Source: Myxococcota bacterium
GTDB lineage: Bacteria; Myxococcota_A; Bradymonadia; UBA7976; UBA1532
Direction: 5' to 3'
DNA length: 64,000 bases
Assembly (NCBI GenBank): GCA_023150895.1
Contig: JAKLJY010000018.1
Coordinates: forward strand, 24,676 to 88,675
How positions within the stretch are numbered: position 1 is the first letter of the stretch; the number at the start of each line of letters is the position of its first letter. Below the pieces are notes generated by a model, which was not told the DNA's origin, did no database searches, and worked only from the letters and a program-made list of their open reading frames with translations. Shown here in pieces: positions 18,701 through 28,673 of the stretch. Both the position numbers and the translations under genes were made by a program.

Positions 18701-21700
18701 CTACTGGGCAGCCGACGGCACGACGAAGCGGCCGTCAGTGATCACGGTCAGATCGATCAGTTCGACGACGTTTGCGGGGTTGTCGACGATGAGTATCCAC
18801 TCGCCCGTTGGTTGCCAGCCATGCATCGCGGCCAGCATGGGACCTCCGTAGGCGCCGCTCCACGGACCGTCCGATCCGCGGGCCGCCGCCGGGTCCAGCA
18901 GTATCTCCTCGCCACGGGGCGACCGCAGCGTCAGGCGGAGTCCGGCCGCCATCGCCCCCGCGAGTCCGACCCGGACCGTGAGGCCGTCGATGTGCTGCTT
19001 GCCCTGGTGAACGGCGAAGGTGCTCCGGCCGCTGGGCGCCGCGACGGTCTGGGCGGGCATTTCCCGCAATCGTTGGCGCCATGATCCGGGATCCGGCTGG
19101 TGCCAGACGGTCAACCGGCCACCGGCCTCGGATGCCGCCAACAGATCGGGCAAGCCATCGGCGTCGAGGTCGGCGACCGCGACGTCGGTGGGCGCCTCGC
19201 CCGTCGGGATTACATACCCGGTGACGAGCTCGCCGTCATCCAGGCCGACGACGTCGACGGACTGTGTACGTTGCAGGAGCAACTCGACCCGGTCGTCGCC
19301 ATCCATGTCGAAAACGCCGAGCAACTCGACACCCACGCCAGGTTCGCCGTAGCGCACGGGCGCCGCGAAGCCCCCGCCCGGTCGGGCGTAGGCAACGGCG
19401 ACGCCCAGGTAGCTCGAGACGAGGTCGAGCCGGCCGTCCCCGTCGACATCCCCGGCGCTTAGATACGCCTCCATTCCGACGAGTCGGTGGGCGGGTTCGG
19501 GGCCTCCGGCGCGCCCGTACGCCATGAATGGTTCGCCATGTGCCATCGAGATGATAACGTCATCCGCATCGTCCCCATTTACGTCGATGAGTTGCACGTG
19601 CCGGGCGAACGCGTCGGCGGTCAGGCCGTACTCGACCGTCTGCCCGAAGGTCCCGTCTCCGTTTCCCGGAGTAAATGAGAACGAGTTCGACCAGATGGGC
19701 TCGCCTGCCTCGAACGTCAAACTGTGTGAGACCGCGACGGCGTCCAGATTGCCGTCGCCATCGACGTCGCCGACGGCCACGTCGGTGACGGTCGGCGACA
19801 GGTCGGCGATCTGGGCCTCCAGTCCAAAGCCACCGGCGCCGTCGCCGAGGTGCCGGTAAAGCGCGTTGCCATGTGCGACGACGATGTCATGGTGCCCATC
19901 CCGATTCAGATCGCCGGCGGCGAGGCCCTCATTTTCGCCCGAGAGCCGGAACGGGCTCATGGCGTCGAAGCCGCCGTCGACACCGAAGAAGCTGTTGCGG
20001 GAGAGCAGATCGAGGTGTCCGTCTTCGTTCAGATCCGTCAGCGCGACGTGGCGGGGCCTTTCAACGGGGATGACCTGCAGGAACGTCAAGGGCGGCCCCG
20101 AGCGTCCGCGCCGTGTCTCGAGCACGCTGTCGCCGTTGTTCCCAGCCAGGGAGAGGAGGTCCTGAGTGCCGTCGCCATCGAGGTCGGCAAGGGTCACGGA
20201 AACCCACGCGGTGTTGGCGAGCTGTTGCCAATCGGCGCCGACCGTCGTCGAGCGCCACCAGATGCCGTGGTATGTCGTCGCCAGGACGTCCAGGCGGCCA
20301 TCCGCGTCCAGGTCCGCCAGCACGGGCGGCTGAGGATAGAGCTCCACGGGAGGGGCGCCCAGGTCGACCGGTGCGCCGAGCCCCCCGCGTCCGTCTCCGG
20401 GGCACAGCTCGACGTACGAGGGCTGATCGAGGGCGGAGCGGGCGATCAGAACCAGATCGACCGCCCCGTCGCCGGTCACGTCGCCCGCGGCGTGACCGCT
20501 TGGCGCAATCGGCAGGCCGAGCACAGTGGGCGCTTCGAGTTCGTCATCCGCCCCGTGACGGTAGAGCCGGATCGTGTCTCCCGCGCCGACCGGCTTCACG
20601 AAGATGACGTCCAGCCGGCCGTCGGCGTCCAGGTCGACGAGTTCCATGCGGCCCGGATTCTCACCCGTGTTCAGCAAGACTTGGGGGGCGCCGAGCCCCG
20701 CGTCGCCGAGTCCACGCATCCACTGCAGTTGATTCCCGACGCTCGCGATCACGAGATCCGGGCGCCCGTCTCGGTCGAAGTCTCCGACCCGGAAGTCATT
20801 CGGCCAGGCCTCGTAGCGCACGGGCTCCCCAAACGCGCCGTCCGGGAGACCCGGGTGTACTTCCAGGCCCCACCGCGCGCCGAGTTCGATGGGATCGCCC
20901 TCGGCGAAGATGATCCCGCCGATGATCAACTCCGGGTAGCCGTCACCGCTCAGGTCGGCGAGCGCCGTGGCCTTCGGCCAGTCGCACATCGCGTATGCTC
21001 GACCTTCGCCCAGGGGGCCGCCGCGGGTGGTCCCGAGGCGCACCTCGAAGAAGCCCTGATTGCCCACCACGACAACATCCGTCAGCCCGTCGCGGTTCAA
21101 GTCTGCCGCATGAATCGCGTAGGCGCCGCGCGCGGTCGGATACGCCTCGGGGGCTTCGAAGGTCGTATCGGGCGAGCGCCCGACGGCCTCGTCCAGGACG
21201 ACCGCGGGGCCAGTACCGAGCTCGTCTTCGATGACGACCGAATCGGTCGCGCCGAACAGAGGCCAGGGAATCTTCCCGGCGGACTCGGCGGCGGAGAACC
21301 GCGCCACGAGCCTTCCGTCTGCGTCGAGCAGCCGCGTCGCGGTGCCTCCCGCCCAACGAAGGAGCGACCACGGCGCCTTCAGACGGTACGACTGCTCGAT
21401 CCCGCGACCATCGGTCGCGCTGCCGCGAGTCCACCGCAGGTTCGAGACACAGTAGGGCGCCGCGGTCCGACACGCGGTGACCTCCGGGCTCACGCCGAAA
21501 CGCAGAGAGGAAACCCCGCCGCCGGGGGTGGGGTTGTGGGCGGCCAGAGTCGTGTCGACGAGATCACTCGTGACTGCGAATCCAGGACGCAGGTCGAAGA
21601 GCAGCTCGACCGTCTGCCCGGGTCGCCCCCCACAAGGTCCGCCTTGTTCCGTCGGGCGAATGTCCTGCACGGCGCCAAAAATGTCGCCGAGGCTGTACTG

Positions 21701-24700
21701 TGCGTTGTTGAGGAGGTCACACCCATCGACGGTCAGTGAGAGTGACTCGCCAACGACCGGGCCGCCGGGGCCGAGCCGAACGCCTCGCGGCTGTGTCCCC
21801 AGAAGCGTCGGCTTGGGTGCGACCACGTCGACAGAGGCGACCCGCTGGCTGATGCCCGCCCCGCCCTCCACCGGATCCGGTGTGTGCAGGCGCACCGGGA
21901 AGGTCCCTGCGGTCTGAAGAAGCGAAACGGGCAGATCGACCGTGCATCGGGCGGCGCACGCGACCTCGGCACAGTTCCCCCCTGGCGCACATCCACCCTC
22001 CGGGTCCGCACGACAGTCGTCGGCCGCGCGCTCCAACGCGCACGGGAGCGTGTACACCCCTACGAGCGCCCGGGTGTCGGGTGCGAGTCCGCGGGCCTCG
22101 ATGACGAGTTGTTCCCCGCTCGGCCTGTCGGGATCATCCGCGTCCGCCTCCGTCACCGAGCGCGCGACGAAGCTCCGCGGCCGCAGCCGATCGAGGGAGG
22201 GCACGGGCCGCGGGACGTGGACGTCCAGGTTGAGTTCGACCTTTTCGATGTGGGAGGCGTTGCCCGCCATGTCACAGAGTCGTGCGCAGACCGTCTTCAA
22301 CTCGCGGGTCTCAGAGAGCGTGAAGTCGATGGCGGGCGAATAGGGCACGAAGCGCGGATCGGCACACGAAGGGTCACCGCAATCGCCGGCTGACGCTTCC
22401 CATATCGCGAGGAAGTCCGCGCCCAGCGCATGCAGGGAGACCGGGACGGTTCGCTCGCGCACCGTGGCACGCCCCTCGGCGACGACGAGCGGTTGAATCG
22501 GCGGCGCGCTCACCCACGCAGGGGGCGTGGTGTCCCGGTTGATGGTCGCGGTGATTACGGGCGACATCGCGGCGAGAAGGTCATCGCCGGGATCGAGATT
22601 TGACCGGGCCTCGTTGGCCAGGCGTACAGCGATGTCATTCGGGCCCTCGACGACGAGAGGAACTTCAAACTCCCCTGAGGGGGCGAGTGGAACGAAAGGG
22701 GCACCGGGCGGCAAGACGCTCGATCCGACGGCGAGTTGTACGAAGGTCAGATCGGGATCTCGCTCGACGCGAATCGTCGCCGTCGCCCCGGCGTATGTCG
22801 GCGCAATGACTCGCCAGGTTCGCGCTGTGAGCACCAGGTCGACTGCCGACTCGGCATCGGGCGTCACCGTCACGGGGACCGGGGCCGGGCTGCGATAGGC
22901 GTCCGCGACCGCGGTGACCTCATAGAGTCCTGCGGGGAGCCCGTCGAGCCGAAATCCATCCGCGGGCGGGCTTGCCTGCGCTGAGTAGACCCGACCTGAT
23001 ACCAGCGGGTCGCCCGGGGCGCCGATCGCGATGACCGTGACCAGGCCGGTCGGGGTCCCGCCCGCTCGCCGGGCCTGGCCCGACAAGACACCACGGCCGA
23101 TGCGCAGGGACAGCGTACCGGCGTCGACCATCTCGCCGCTGAGCAGCAAGGGGAGGTGCGCGGACTCGTGGCGGGCCAGATCGACGCTGAGTTCGACCAA
23201 CCCGGCTGAGACGCCGGGGAGCACGAACACCCCCTCCGGGTCGGTAACACCAACTGCCACGGACCCCGGCCCTCTCATCAGGCTGACGGTGGCTCCTCCC
23301 GCGGGCGCGAATCCACCAGCCGGAAGCTCCCGCACGACACGTCCGGTCACCGCCGTCGGGAGCGGCACCATCACGAACGGCGGCGCATCGAGGTCGCGGA
23401 CCTCGAACCGGTCGTCGGCGGTCCAGTCGAGGAACACATCTCGCAGCGGCGCGAAGCCATCTGCCGACAGACTCAGCACATGGGTCTCGGGGGTCAGCAG
23501 GAGGGTGAACTCACCGTCGGCGTCCGAGAGGCCGGTGGCGGCGGTGACGTCGTCGCGTTCGGCGCGGATGACGGCGCCCTCGACGGGGGCACCGTCGGGG
23601 TCGACGACGAGGCCGGTGAACGGCACGCTCTGGGGGGCGAGCGGCAGGGGGCCGAGGTCGAGGCCCTCGGCGGGGAGTTCGAGCATGCGCACGACGGGGG
23701 CGTGGCCGAGCGCCTGAACGGCGAGGGTATACGCACCGGGGCGGAGGCCGGCGGCCTCGAAACGCCCCTCGCCGGCCTCCTGCGAGACCGTGGCGAGGCG
23801 CTGTACGCCGTCGCCGAAGAGGCTGACGAGTGCGCGTGCGGGCCAGTCGTCGATACGCAGGGGGCTCGTCAGGCGACCGGTCAGGGCGGCGGTCTGGCGG
23901 GGCTCCAGGGAGAACACGACCTCGGCGAGCGGACGACCCTCGTACTCGAAGCGTCCGCCCTCGGGCAGCGCCTCGTCGACGCGCCAGGTGATGACATGCT
24001 CGGCGCTCGGCTGGTAGTTGTTCCGCGTGAACGTCAGCACATGACTCTCCCGGGCGACGGGGAAGAGAAATGCGCCCGAATCGTCGGTCATGGTCGTGAA
24101 CACCAGGTTGCCCCCGATGCGGCCCCGCACGGTGACGTCGCTGTGGTCGCCGTCGTCCGGCACGTCGGCGAGGTGGACCCGGCCGACGAGCAGGGTGGCC
24201 GTCTCGGCGTCGAACCCCTCCGGCGTGAGGGCGATCCGGACCGGACCGTTCTCGCCCTCGACGAGGGTGACGTTCTCGGTGGCGGGCAGGTGGCCGCGGG
24301 CGCTGACGCTGAGCCGGTAGTCGCCGGGCGGGACGTCGGTGAACTGGAAGCCGCCGTCGCGGAGGACGGGCTCCAGGCGGCGCACGGCCTCGTCGGCGCT
24401 GACGAGCGTCACGAAGGCCCGGTTGGCCCAGTCGTCGATCTGGAGGGGGCTCTGGAGCTGTCCGACGAGCGCCGCGGTCGGGAGGGGCGAGAGCGTGAAC
24501 TCGACGCCGTCGAGGGGGCGATCCTGGCTCTCGAAGCGGGCCTCGGCGTCGTCCCATTCGACGGTCTCGGTGCGCTCGGCGAAGCCGTCGCGGCTGAAAC
24601 CGAGCTCGTGGGTCGCACGGGAGGTCAGAAACGCGAAGGCGCCGGAGGGGTCGGAAACGGCGGTGGCGACGAGGTTGCCGCCGACGGTGGCGCGGAGGAT

Positions 24701-26308
24701 CACGCCGCCGTGGTCCTCGCGGCCGGCAAGGGCGACGCGGCCGCGAAGCACGAGCGCCGAGTCGGCGTCGTCGGCCTCGGGCGTCAACCACAACCCGATC
24801 TCGCCGTCGATCTCGGCCACACCGGGCGTCACGCCGGGACGCAGCACGTCGCCGAGGGTGCTGCGTCCGGCGGGCAGATCCACGGACACGATGAAGGGCA
24901 GATGTCCCTGGGCGGTGACGCCGAGGGTGTACGGACCGGGGGGCAGGCCGGCGAATTCGAGGCGGCCCCGCCCGCGCTCGGCGTCGAGGACGGGCTCGAA
25001 GCGGCGGATGAGGCCGTCTGCGGACGTCAGGGTCGCGAAGGCGCGGCCGGGCCAGTCCTCGAGGGCGCCGAGGGTGCTGGCGACGGGGCCGCCGAGCGCG
25101 GCGGCGGGCCGCGGTTGCAGCTCGAAGGGGGGCGCGGCGAGGTCGCGGACGGTGAAGCCGGCTTCGGTGAAGTCGAGGTAGACGTCGGCGAGGGGCTCGA
25201 AGTCGGGGTGCGAGAGCGAGAGCGCGTGGGTCTCCGGGGTCAGCAGCAGGCTGAACGCCCCCTCGACGTCCGTCAGCGCCGTCGCGGCGGTCACGGCGCC
25301 CCGCCGAGCGCGGACGACGACGCCTTCGACGGGGGCCCCGCCGGCGCGGACGACGACGCCCTGGAAGTCGGCGCGGTCGGGGACGAGCGCGAGGGCGCCG
25401 ACGTCGACGTCCGCGGCGCCGAGCGTGACGTCCCGCCGCAGGGCGTGGTGGCCGACGACGAGGGCCGAGAGGGCGTAGTCGCCCGGGAGCAGCCCGGCGA
25501 TCTGGAAAGCGCCCCGACCGTCCTCGGTCGTGGTGACGGTGGCGACCCGCACGACGCCGCCGCCGGTGGCCTGAACCAGGCTGCGCAGGGGCCAGTCCGC
25601 GACGGGCAGCGGGCTCTGCAGGGTGCCGGACACGGCGTAGGTGGCGGGCGGCTCGCACCAGATCTCCTCGTCGCCGGACAGCGAGGCGGTCTCGCCCGCG
25701 ACGATCTCGACGGCGGTCTCGCGCCAGCGCTCGGGCAGGAGGAAGCCCGAGGGCGGGACGAGCTGGAGGGTGTGGCTGCGGGCGACGAGACCGAGGGTAA
25801 AGGCGCCGTCGGGGCCGGTGACGGCCTGCACACCGGTCTCCCGGGCGACGACGCGGGTGCCGGCGTGGCCATCGTCCGGGGCCCCGCGGAGGCGGACGCG
25901 GCCGGTGAGGACGCCGGTCCGGGCGGAGAGCAGGAGCTCGCCGAGGTCGACCGAGGCGCCGATGCCGACGCGGAAGAGCGCCGGGCTGGCCCCGAAGCCG
26001 TCGAGGGCGGCGACGAGGCGCCAATCGCCGGGGCGGACCTCGTCGAAGGTGAACGCGCCGGCGGCGTCGAGGCCCACGGTGCGCTGCGCGTTTCCATCGA
26101 CCTGTGAGGTCAGGGTGACGCGGGCGTCAGCCAGCAGGGCCGGCGCGATACCGACGGGCAGAAGAACGCGCCCCCGCACGACGCCCGTGGCCTGCACCGT
26201 CACCGGCGCATTGGGGTCGTAGGGGTTGTCGGCCGGGATCTCGGCACAGCCGATGAGGGCGGTGAGCACCGACGCGAGCAGGCAAAAGAAGTAGACAGTC
26301 ATCCGCAT
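18701..26308 (-). CDS. Giant lipoprotein B: CarboxypepD_reg-like repeats, FG-GAP repeats, P domain
   Basis: 2535 residues from ATG 26308-26306, preceded by GGAGG as in paralogue A. A lipobox (L-I-G-C, Cys21) anchors it. Residues 1 to about 1150 are carboxypeptidase-regulatory-like beta modules, of which the first 980 nearly duplicate protein A. Residues of about 1150-1700 are Ig-like and Cys-containing (for example GNCAEVACAARC). Residues of about 1735-2395 hold some fourteen FG-GAP/VCBS units, each with a DxDxDG-type calcium loop (DLNRDGLTD, DFDRDGRPD, DVDGDGNLD and others), expected to form integrin-like propellers. Residues of about 2415-2533 resemble a proprotein-convertase P domain (LRLTLRSPRGEEILL, GEWILIVDN). 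A surface adhesion or binding role is inferred. The subtilisin-like lipoprotein gene follows 98 bases downstream. Confidence 0.92.
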   Translation of the reverse strand: MRMTVYFFCLLASVLTALIGCAEIPADNPYDPNAPVTVQATGVVRGRVLLPVGIAPALLADARVTLTSQVDGNAQRTVGLDAAGAFTFDEVRPGDWRLVAALDGFGASPALFRVGIGASVDLGELLLSARTGVLTGRVRLRGAPDDGHAGTRVVARETGVQAVTGPDGAFTLGLVARSHTLQLVPPSGFLLPERWRETAVEIVAGETASLSGDEEIWCEPPATYAVSGTLQSPLPVADWPLRSLVQATGGGVVRVATVTTTEDGRGAFQIAGLLPGDYALSALVVGHHALRRDVTLGAADVDVGALALVPDRADFQGVVVRAGGAPVEGVVVRARRGAVTAATALTDVEGAFSLLLTPETHALSLSHPDFEPLADVYLDFTEAGFTVRDLAAPPFELQPRPAAALGGPVASTLGALEDWPGRAFATLTSADGLIRRFEPVLDAERGRGRLEFAGLPPGPYTLGVTAQGHLPFIVSVDLPAGRSTLGDVLRPGVTPGVAEIDGEIGLWLTPEADDADSALVLRGRVALAGREDHGGVILRATVGGNLVATAVSDPSGAFAFLTSRATHELGFSRDGFAERTETVEWDDAEARFESQDRPLDGVEFTLSPLPTAALVGQLQSPLQIDDWANRAFVTLVSADEAVRRLEPVLRDGGFQFTDVPPGDYRLSVSARGHLPATENVTLVEGENGPVRIALTPEGFDAETATLLVGRVHLADVPDDGDHSDVTVRGRIGGNLVFTTMTDDSGAFLFPVARESHVLTFTRNNYQPSAEHVITWRVDEALPEGGRFEYEGRPLAEVVFSLEPRQTAALTGRLTSPLRIDDWPARALVSLFGDGVQRLATVSQEAGEGRFEAAGLRPGAYTLAVQALGHAPVVRMLELPAEGLDLGPLPLAPQSVPFTGLVVDPDGAPVEGAVIRAERDDVTAATGLSDADGEFTLLLTPETHVLSLSADGFAPLRDVFLDWTADDRFEVRDLDAPPFVMVPLPTAVTGRVVRELPAGGFAPAGGATVSLMRGPGSVAVGVTDPEGVFVLPGVSAGLVELSVDLARHESAHLPLLLSGEMVDAGTLSLRIGRGVLSGQARRAGGTPTGLVTVIAIGAPGDPLVSGRVYSAQASPPADGFRLDGLPAGLYEVTAVADAYRSPAPVPVTVTPDAESAVDLVLTARTWRVIAPTYAGATATIRVERDPDLTFVQLAVGSSVLPPGAPFVPLAPSGEFEVPLVVEGPNDIAVRLANEARSNLDPGDDLLAAMSPVITATINRDTTPPAWVSAPPIQPLVVAEGRATVRERTVPVSLHALGADFLAIWEASAGDCGDPSCADPRFVPYSPAIDFTLSETRELKTVCARLCDMAGNASHIEKVELNLDVHVPRPVPSLDRLRPRSFVARSVTEADADDPDRPSGEQLVIEARGLAPDTRALVGVYTLPCALERAADDCRADPEGGCAPGGNCAEVACAARCTVDLPVSLLQTAGTFPVRLHTPDPVEGGAGISQRVASVDVVAPKPTLLGTQPRGVRLGPGGPVVGESLSLTVDGCDLLNNAQYSLGDIFGAVQDIRPTEQGGPCGGRPGQTVELLFDLRPGFAVTSDLVDTTLAAHNPTPGGGVSSLRFGVSPEVTACRTAAPYCVSNLRWTRGSATDGRGIEQSYRLKAPWSLLRWAGGTATRLLDADGRLVARFSAAESAGKIPWPLFGATDSVVIEDELGTGPAVVLDEAVGRSPDTTFEAPEAYPTARGAYAIHAADLNRDGLTDVVVVGNQGFFEVRLGTTRGGPLGEGRAYAMCDWPKATALADLSGDGYPELIIGGIIFAEGDPIELGARWGLEVHPGLPDGAFGEPVRYEAWPNDFRVGDFDRDGRPDLVIASVGNQLQWMRGLGDAGLGAPQVLLNTGENPGRMELVDLDADGRLDVIFVKPVGAGDTIRLYRHGADDELEAPTVLGLPIAPSGHAAGDVTGDGAVDLVLIARSALDQPSYVELCPGDGRGGLGAPVDLGAPPVELYPQPPVLADLDADGRLDVLATTYHGIWWRSTTVGADWQQLANTAWVSVTLADLDGDGTQDLLSLAGNNGDSVLETRRGRSGPPLTFLQVIPVERPRHVALTDLNEDGHLDLLSRNSFFGVDGGFDAMSPFRLSGENEGLAAGDLNRDGHHDIVVAHGNALYRHLGDGAGGFGLEAQIADLSPTVTDVAVGDVDGDGNLDAVAVSHSLTFEAGEPIWSNSFSFTPGNGDGTFGQTVEYGLTADAFARHVQLIDVNGDDADDVIISMAHGEPFMAYGRAGGPEPAHRLVGMEAYLSAGDVDGDGRLDLVSSYLGVAVAYARPGGGFAAPVRYGEPGVGVELLGVFDMDGDDRVELLLQRTQSVDVVGLDDGELVTGYVIPTGEAPTDVAVADLDADGLPDLLAASEAGGRLTVWHQPDPGSWRQRLREMPAQTVAAPSGRSTFAVHQGKQHIDGLTVRVGLAGAMAAGLRLTLRSPRGEEILLDPAAARGSDGPWSGAYGGPMLAAMHGWQPTGEWILIVDNPANVVELIDLTVITDGRFVVPSAAQ

Positions 26309-26505
26309 GACACGACCCTCCGTCGACGGCACCCGATCGCGCCGCCTCACGCTCCCGAGGCAAGAACTGCGCCGCCGCGAGGACGTTGGCAAGTCACTTC
26401 GTGCGAGGCGCGCGTCGCGTCTCATTCGGACGCACGCGCGTCCAGGAATGACGCGGCAATCGCGGTTGCACGATGCGCTCCCCGGACGCATGATGCGGGG
26501 CGGTT
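23364..26505. repeat. Long direct repeat, copy 2 (partner 4356-7497)
   Basis: Copy of 4356-7497 at a constant 19,008-bp offset. It ends just inside the leader of the sigma-54 activator gene at 26505. On the other side it stops at 23364, where protein B leaves the repeat pattern shared with A. Confidence 0.9.
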
Positions 26506-26534
26506 CCTCTTGTCATCGATGGAGGTTGGTCGCG

Positions 26535-28247
26535 GTGAGCACCGGTAGTCTGTCAGCCATGATCCGCACCCTCCGGTCGCAACCCGATCTGGAAAGGGCC
26601 GCGGCGACGTGCCTCGGATATCTGCTCCGCGTTGCACGCGAAGCGCTCGACGCCTCCGAGTTTCGCGGCGGGCACGTCCGCCGGGCGATGCTGCATGTTC
26701 GTCCGACGGACGGTTATGCGGGGCTGCTCGTGCTCGAGGCGGGCGCGACCGTCACGACGCGGCCGGGACCCGACGAATCGCTCCTGCCCTCGGTCGCGGC
26801 CTGGCGGCACCTCGAGGCGACACACGCCCCGGTCGCGGTCGACGTCCTGTCGCGGTCGCTCCGCCTCCGGGATGGTCCGACCATCGACGGCGCCTGGAAA
26901 CAGGCGGACGAGCCCGTCTCATCGGCGACGCACCTGCGATTGCTCAAACGGGGTGTGAGTCATGTCTACGCGCTGCCCCTCGTCGGCGTCGAGGGCCTCG
27001 GTGGGATGATCACGCTGGAACTCCAGTGTGTCGAGGCCGCCGACACGCCGTTCATCTGGCCCGCCTGCACGGAGCGCCTCGAGACGGCCGTCGACGCGGC
27101 CGCCCCCCATTTGCTGTCGCGGCCCCTGCCCGCCGCGCCCCGGGCGGGGGACGACCTGCTGCCCGTCGTCGGGCCGAGCATGAGCCGGCTGATCGACATC
27201 CTCGCTGTCTTCGCGGCACACAACGAGACGCTGCTGATCCAGGGCGAGACCGGGACTGGTAAATCACGCATCGCTCGATGGTGCCATGCACAGTCCGTGA
27301 GGGCCGGCGGACCCTTCGAGGTCCTCGACCTGCTCGGCGTGCCGGCCGAGACGCAGATGGGGGAGCTCTTCGGCTGGAAACGCGGCGCGTTCACCGGGGC
27401 CGCCCGGGATCACGACGGGTTCGTCGCGCGGGCCGACGGCGGCACGCTCTTCATCGACGAGGTCGACAAGTTGACGCTCGGGGCGCAGGCAGCGCTGCTG
27501 ACGCTGCTCGAGGACCATCGGTATCGACCTCTGGGGGGCGGATCGCTCGCCGCTGCCGATGTCCGGTTCATCGTCGGCACGAACGCGGATCTGCGGTCGC
27601 TGGTCCGGGAGGGGGCGTTTCGCGAGGACCTGTACTACCGCGTCAACGTCTTGCCGGTGAGACTCCCACCGCTGCGAGAGCGTCGCGACGAGATCGCACG
27701 GTGGGCCGAACACATGCTCCAGCGGGTCCACGCGAAACATGGGGCGGGCCGCCGGGCGTCGCTCGATCCCCGCGGCGCCCGCTCACTGGAGGAGCAGGCC
27801 TGGCCCGGCAATCTTCGCCAGCTCGACAACGTCATGCGGCGCGCCTATGCGCTGGCTTCAGCCCAGGCCGTCGGCGACGAGATTCGAGTGGAGGGTCGCC
27901 ACGTCGACACCGCACTCGCCATCGAGGGCGAGCGGGGCTCCGGAGGCCTGTTGGGGGCCATGCGGGACGGCATGGCCGCCCTCGTGACGCACCTTCAGGC
28001 CCGAGAGCCCCGCATCTCCCTGGAGGGGCTCGATCTCGGCTCGGGCCTCTTAGGCCTTCTCCTCGCCGAGGCCGTCAGCCGCACGGGGTCGCGGGAAGCG
28101 GCGTTCGAGCTGCTCGGGCTCGGCGAGTTGGTGAAGAACCGCAATCACCACCGGACGCTGCATCGGGAGTGGGGTCGCACACTGGCGCTCTTCGAGCGGC
28201 TCGGTCTGCCCCCGCCCGCGGACCTGGTGAGCGCGCTCGACGGCTGA
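26535..28247 (+). CDS. Sigma-54-dependent transcriptional activator (bEBP)
   Basis: 570 residues if translation begins at GTG 26535, which has GGAGG nine bases upstream; ATG 26559 is in frame but has no ribosome site. Residues 10-200 are a GAF-like sensory domain. The AAA+ domain follows: Walker A GETGTGKS, the sigma-54 contact loop GAFTGA, Walker B GGTLFIDEVD and the arginine-finger region FREDLYYRVNVLPVRLPPLRER. The C-terminal 130 residues carry a helix-turn-helix-like segment (SREAAFELLGLGELVKNRNH). It opens promoters that use RpoN; two such promoters occur at 10217 and 14563, so these exported-protein genes are candidate targets. It is divergent from giant lipoprotein B, and the repeat block carrying B's promoter ends only 29 bases before this start. 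Confidence 0.93.
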   Translation: MSTGSLSAMIRTLRSQPDLERAAATCLGYLLRVAREALDASEFRGGHVRRAMLHVRPTDGYAGLLVLEAGATVTTRPGPDESLLPSVAAWRHLEATHAPVAVDVLSRSLRLRDGPTIDGAWKQADEPVSSATHLRLLKRGVSHVYALPLVGVEGLGGMITLELQCVEAADTPFIWPACTERLETAVDAAAPHLLSRPLPAAPRAGDDLLPVVGPSMSRLIDILAVFAAHNETLLIQGETGTGKSRIARWCHAQSVRAGGPFEVLDLLGVPAETQMGELFGWKRGAFTGAARDHDGFVARADGGTLFIDEVDKLTLGAQAALLTLLEDHRYRPLGGGSLAAADVRFIVGTNADLRSLVREGAFREDLYYRVNVLPVRLPPLRERRDEIARWAEHMLQRVHAKHGAGRRASLDPRGARSLEEQAWPGNLRQLDNVMRRAYALASAQAVGDEIRVEGRHVDTALAIEGERGSGGLLGAMRDGMAALVTHLQAREPRISLEGLDLGSGLLGLLLAEAVSRTGSREAAFELLGLGELVKNRNHHRTLHREWGRTLALFERLGLPPPADLVSALDG

Positions 28248-28648
28248 CCTCACTCGCCCCCGAACAACGCCCGGACACGTGCTTCCAGTGAAACGAGTGT
28301 CCGCCCGGCGGACTGCGCGCGGGAGAGACACTGCCGAGCGGCGACGGCGATGGCTTCCCTCCCCATCGACTGCGAGGCCCGGCGACAGAGGTGCCCTTCC
28401 GATGCGACGGTGTGTTGATCTCAGCAGGAGGTACGATGTGATTGTTCGCCCGATGTCATCTGCCCCGTCAGGGTGACGTCGCGGGGTTCCCTCGGGCGCG
28501 CGGCAGGCAAGGTGCGAAGCCGTGGCGCGGGCCGCTGGCTTCGCGCGTGTTTCGGTGCGACGAACACATCTCGCCGAGATCGGCCGTGTCCCGCGTGCCC
28601 CCGAACGGGCCCGACACGGCGCGGCCGGAATCCGATAACGACCAAGCG
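28248..28648. other. Gene-free stretch
   Basis: No convincing gene. The only notable items are AGGAGG near 28430 followed by ATG-TGA and a 12-codon frame, which I do not accept as a gene, and a short GTCCGC-CCG-GCGGAC hairpin near 28303. Confidence 0.5.
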
Positions 28649-28672
28649 GGAGGCTTCGTCGCGCGGCCTCCT
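28649..28672. terminator. Hairpin after SIR2 gene stop
   Basis: GGAGGC and GCCTCC pair around an 11-nt loop. Read on the plus strand, a T5 run follows within seven bases, so it could end transcripts coming from the sigma-54 activator gene. Read on the minus strand it lies directly after the SIR2 stop codon. Confidence 0.35.
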
Positions 28673-28673
28673 G

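Noticed and set aside
19000..26300. Regularly spaced DNA repeats as a CRISPR array
   Set aside because: They are in-frame repeats of protein modules with no short conserved direct repeat and unique spacer pattern.
26452..26470. Plus-strand GGCAATCGCGGTTGC as sigma-54 promoter of the activator gene
   Set aside because: The GG to GC spacing is eleven, one base too many for the -24/-12 class.
26466..26483. Possible sigma-54 promoter upstream of giant lipoprotein B (and at 7458-7475 for A)
   Set aside because: Only GG-N10-GC is met; the -24 box is poor and the site is about 160 bases from the start codon.
28425..28476. AGGAGG followed by ATG and a 12-codon frame
   Set aside because: ATG is directly followed by TGA and the alternative frame is too short and has no neighbour that needs a leader peptide.
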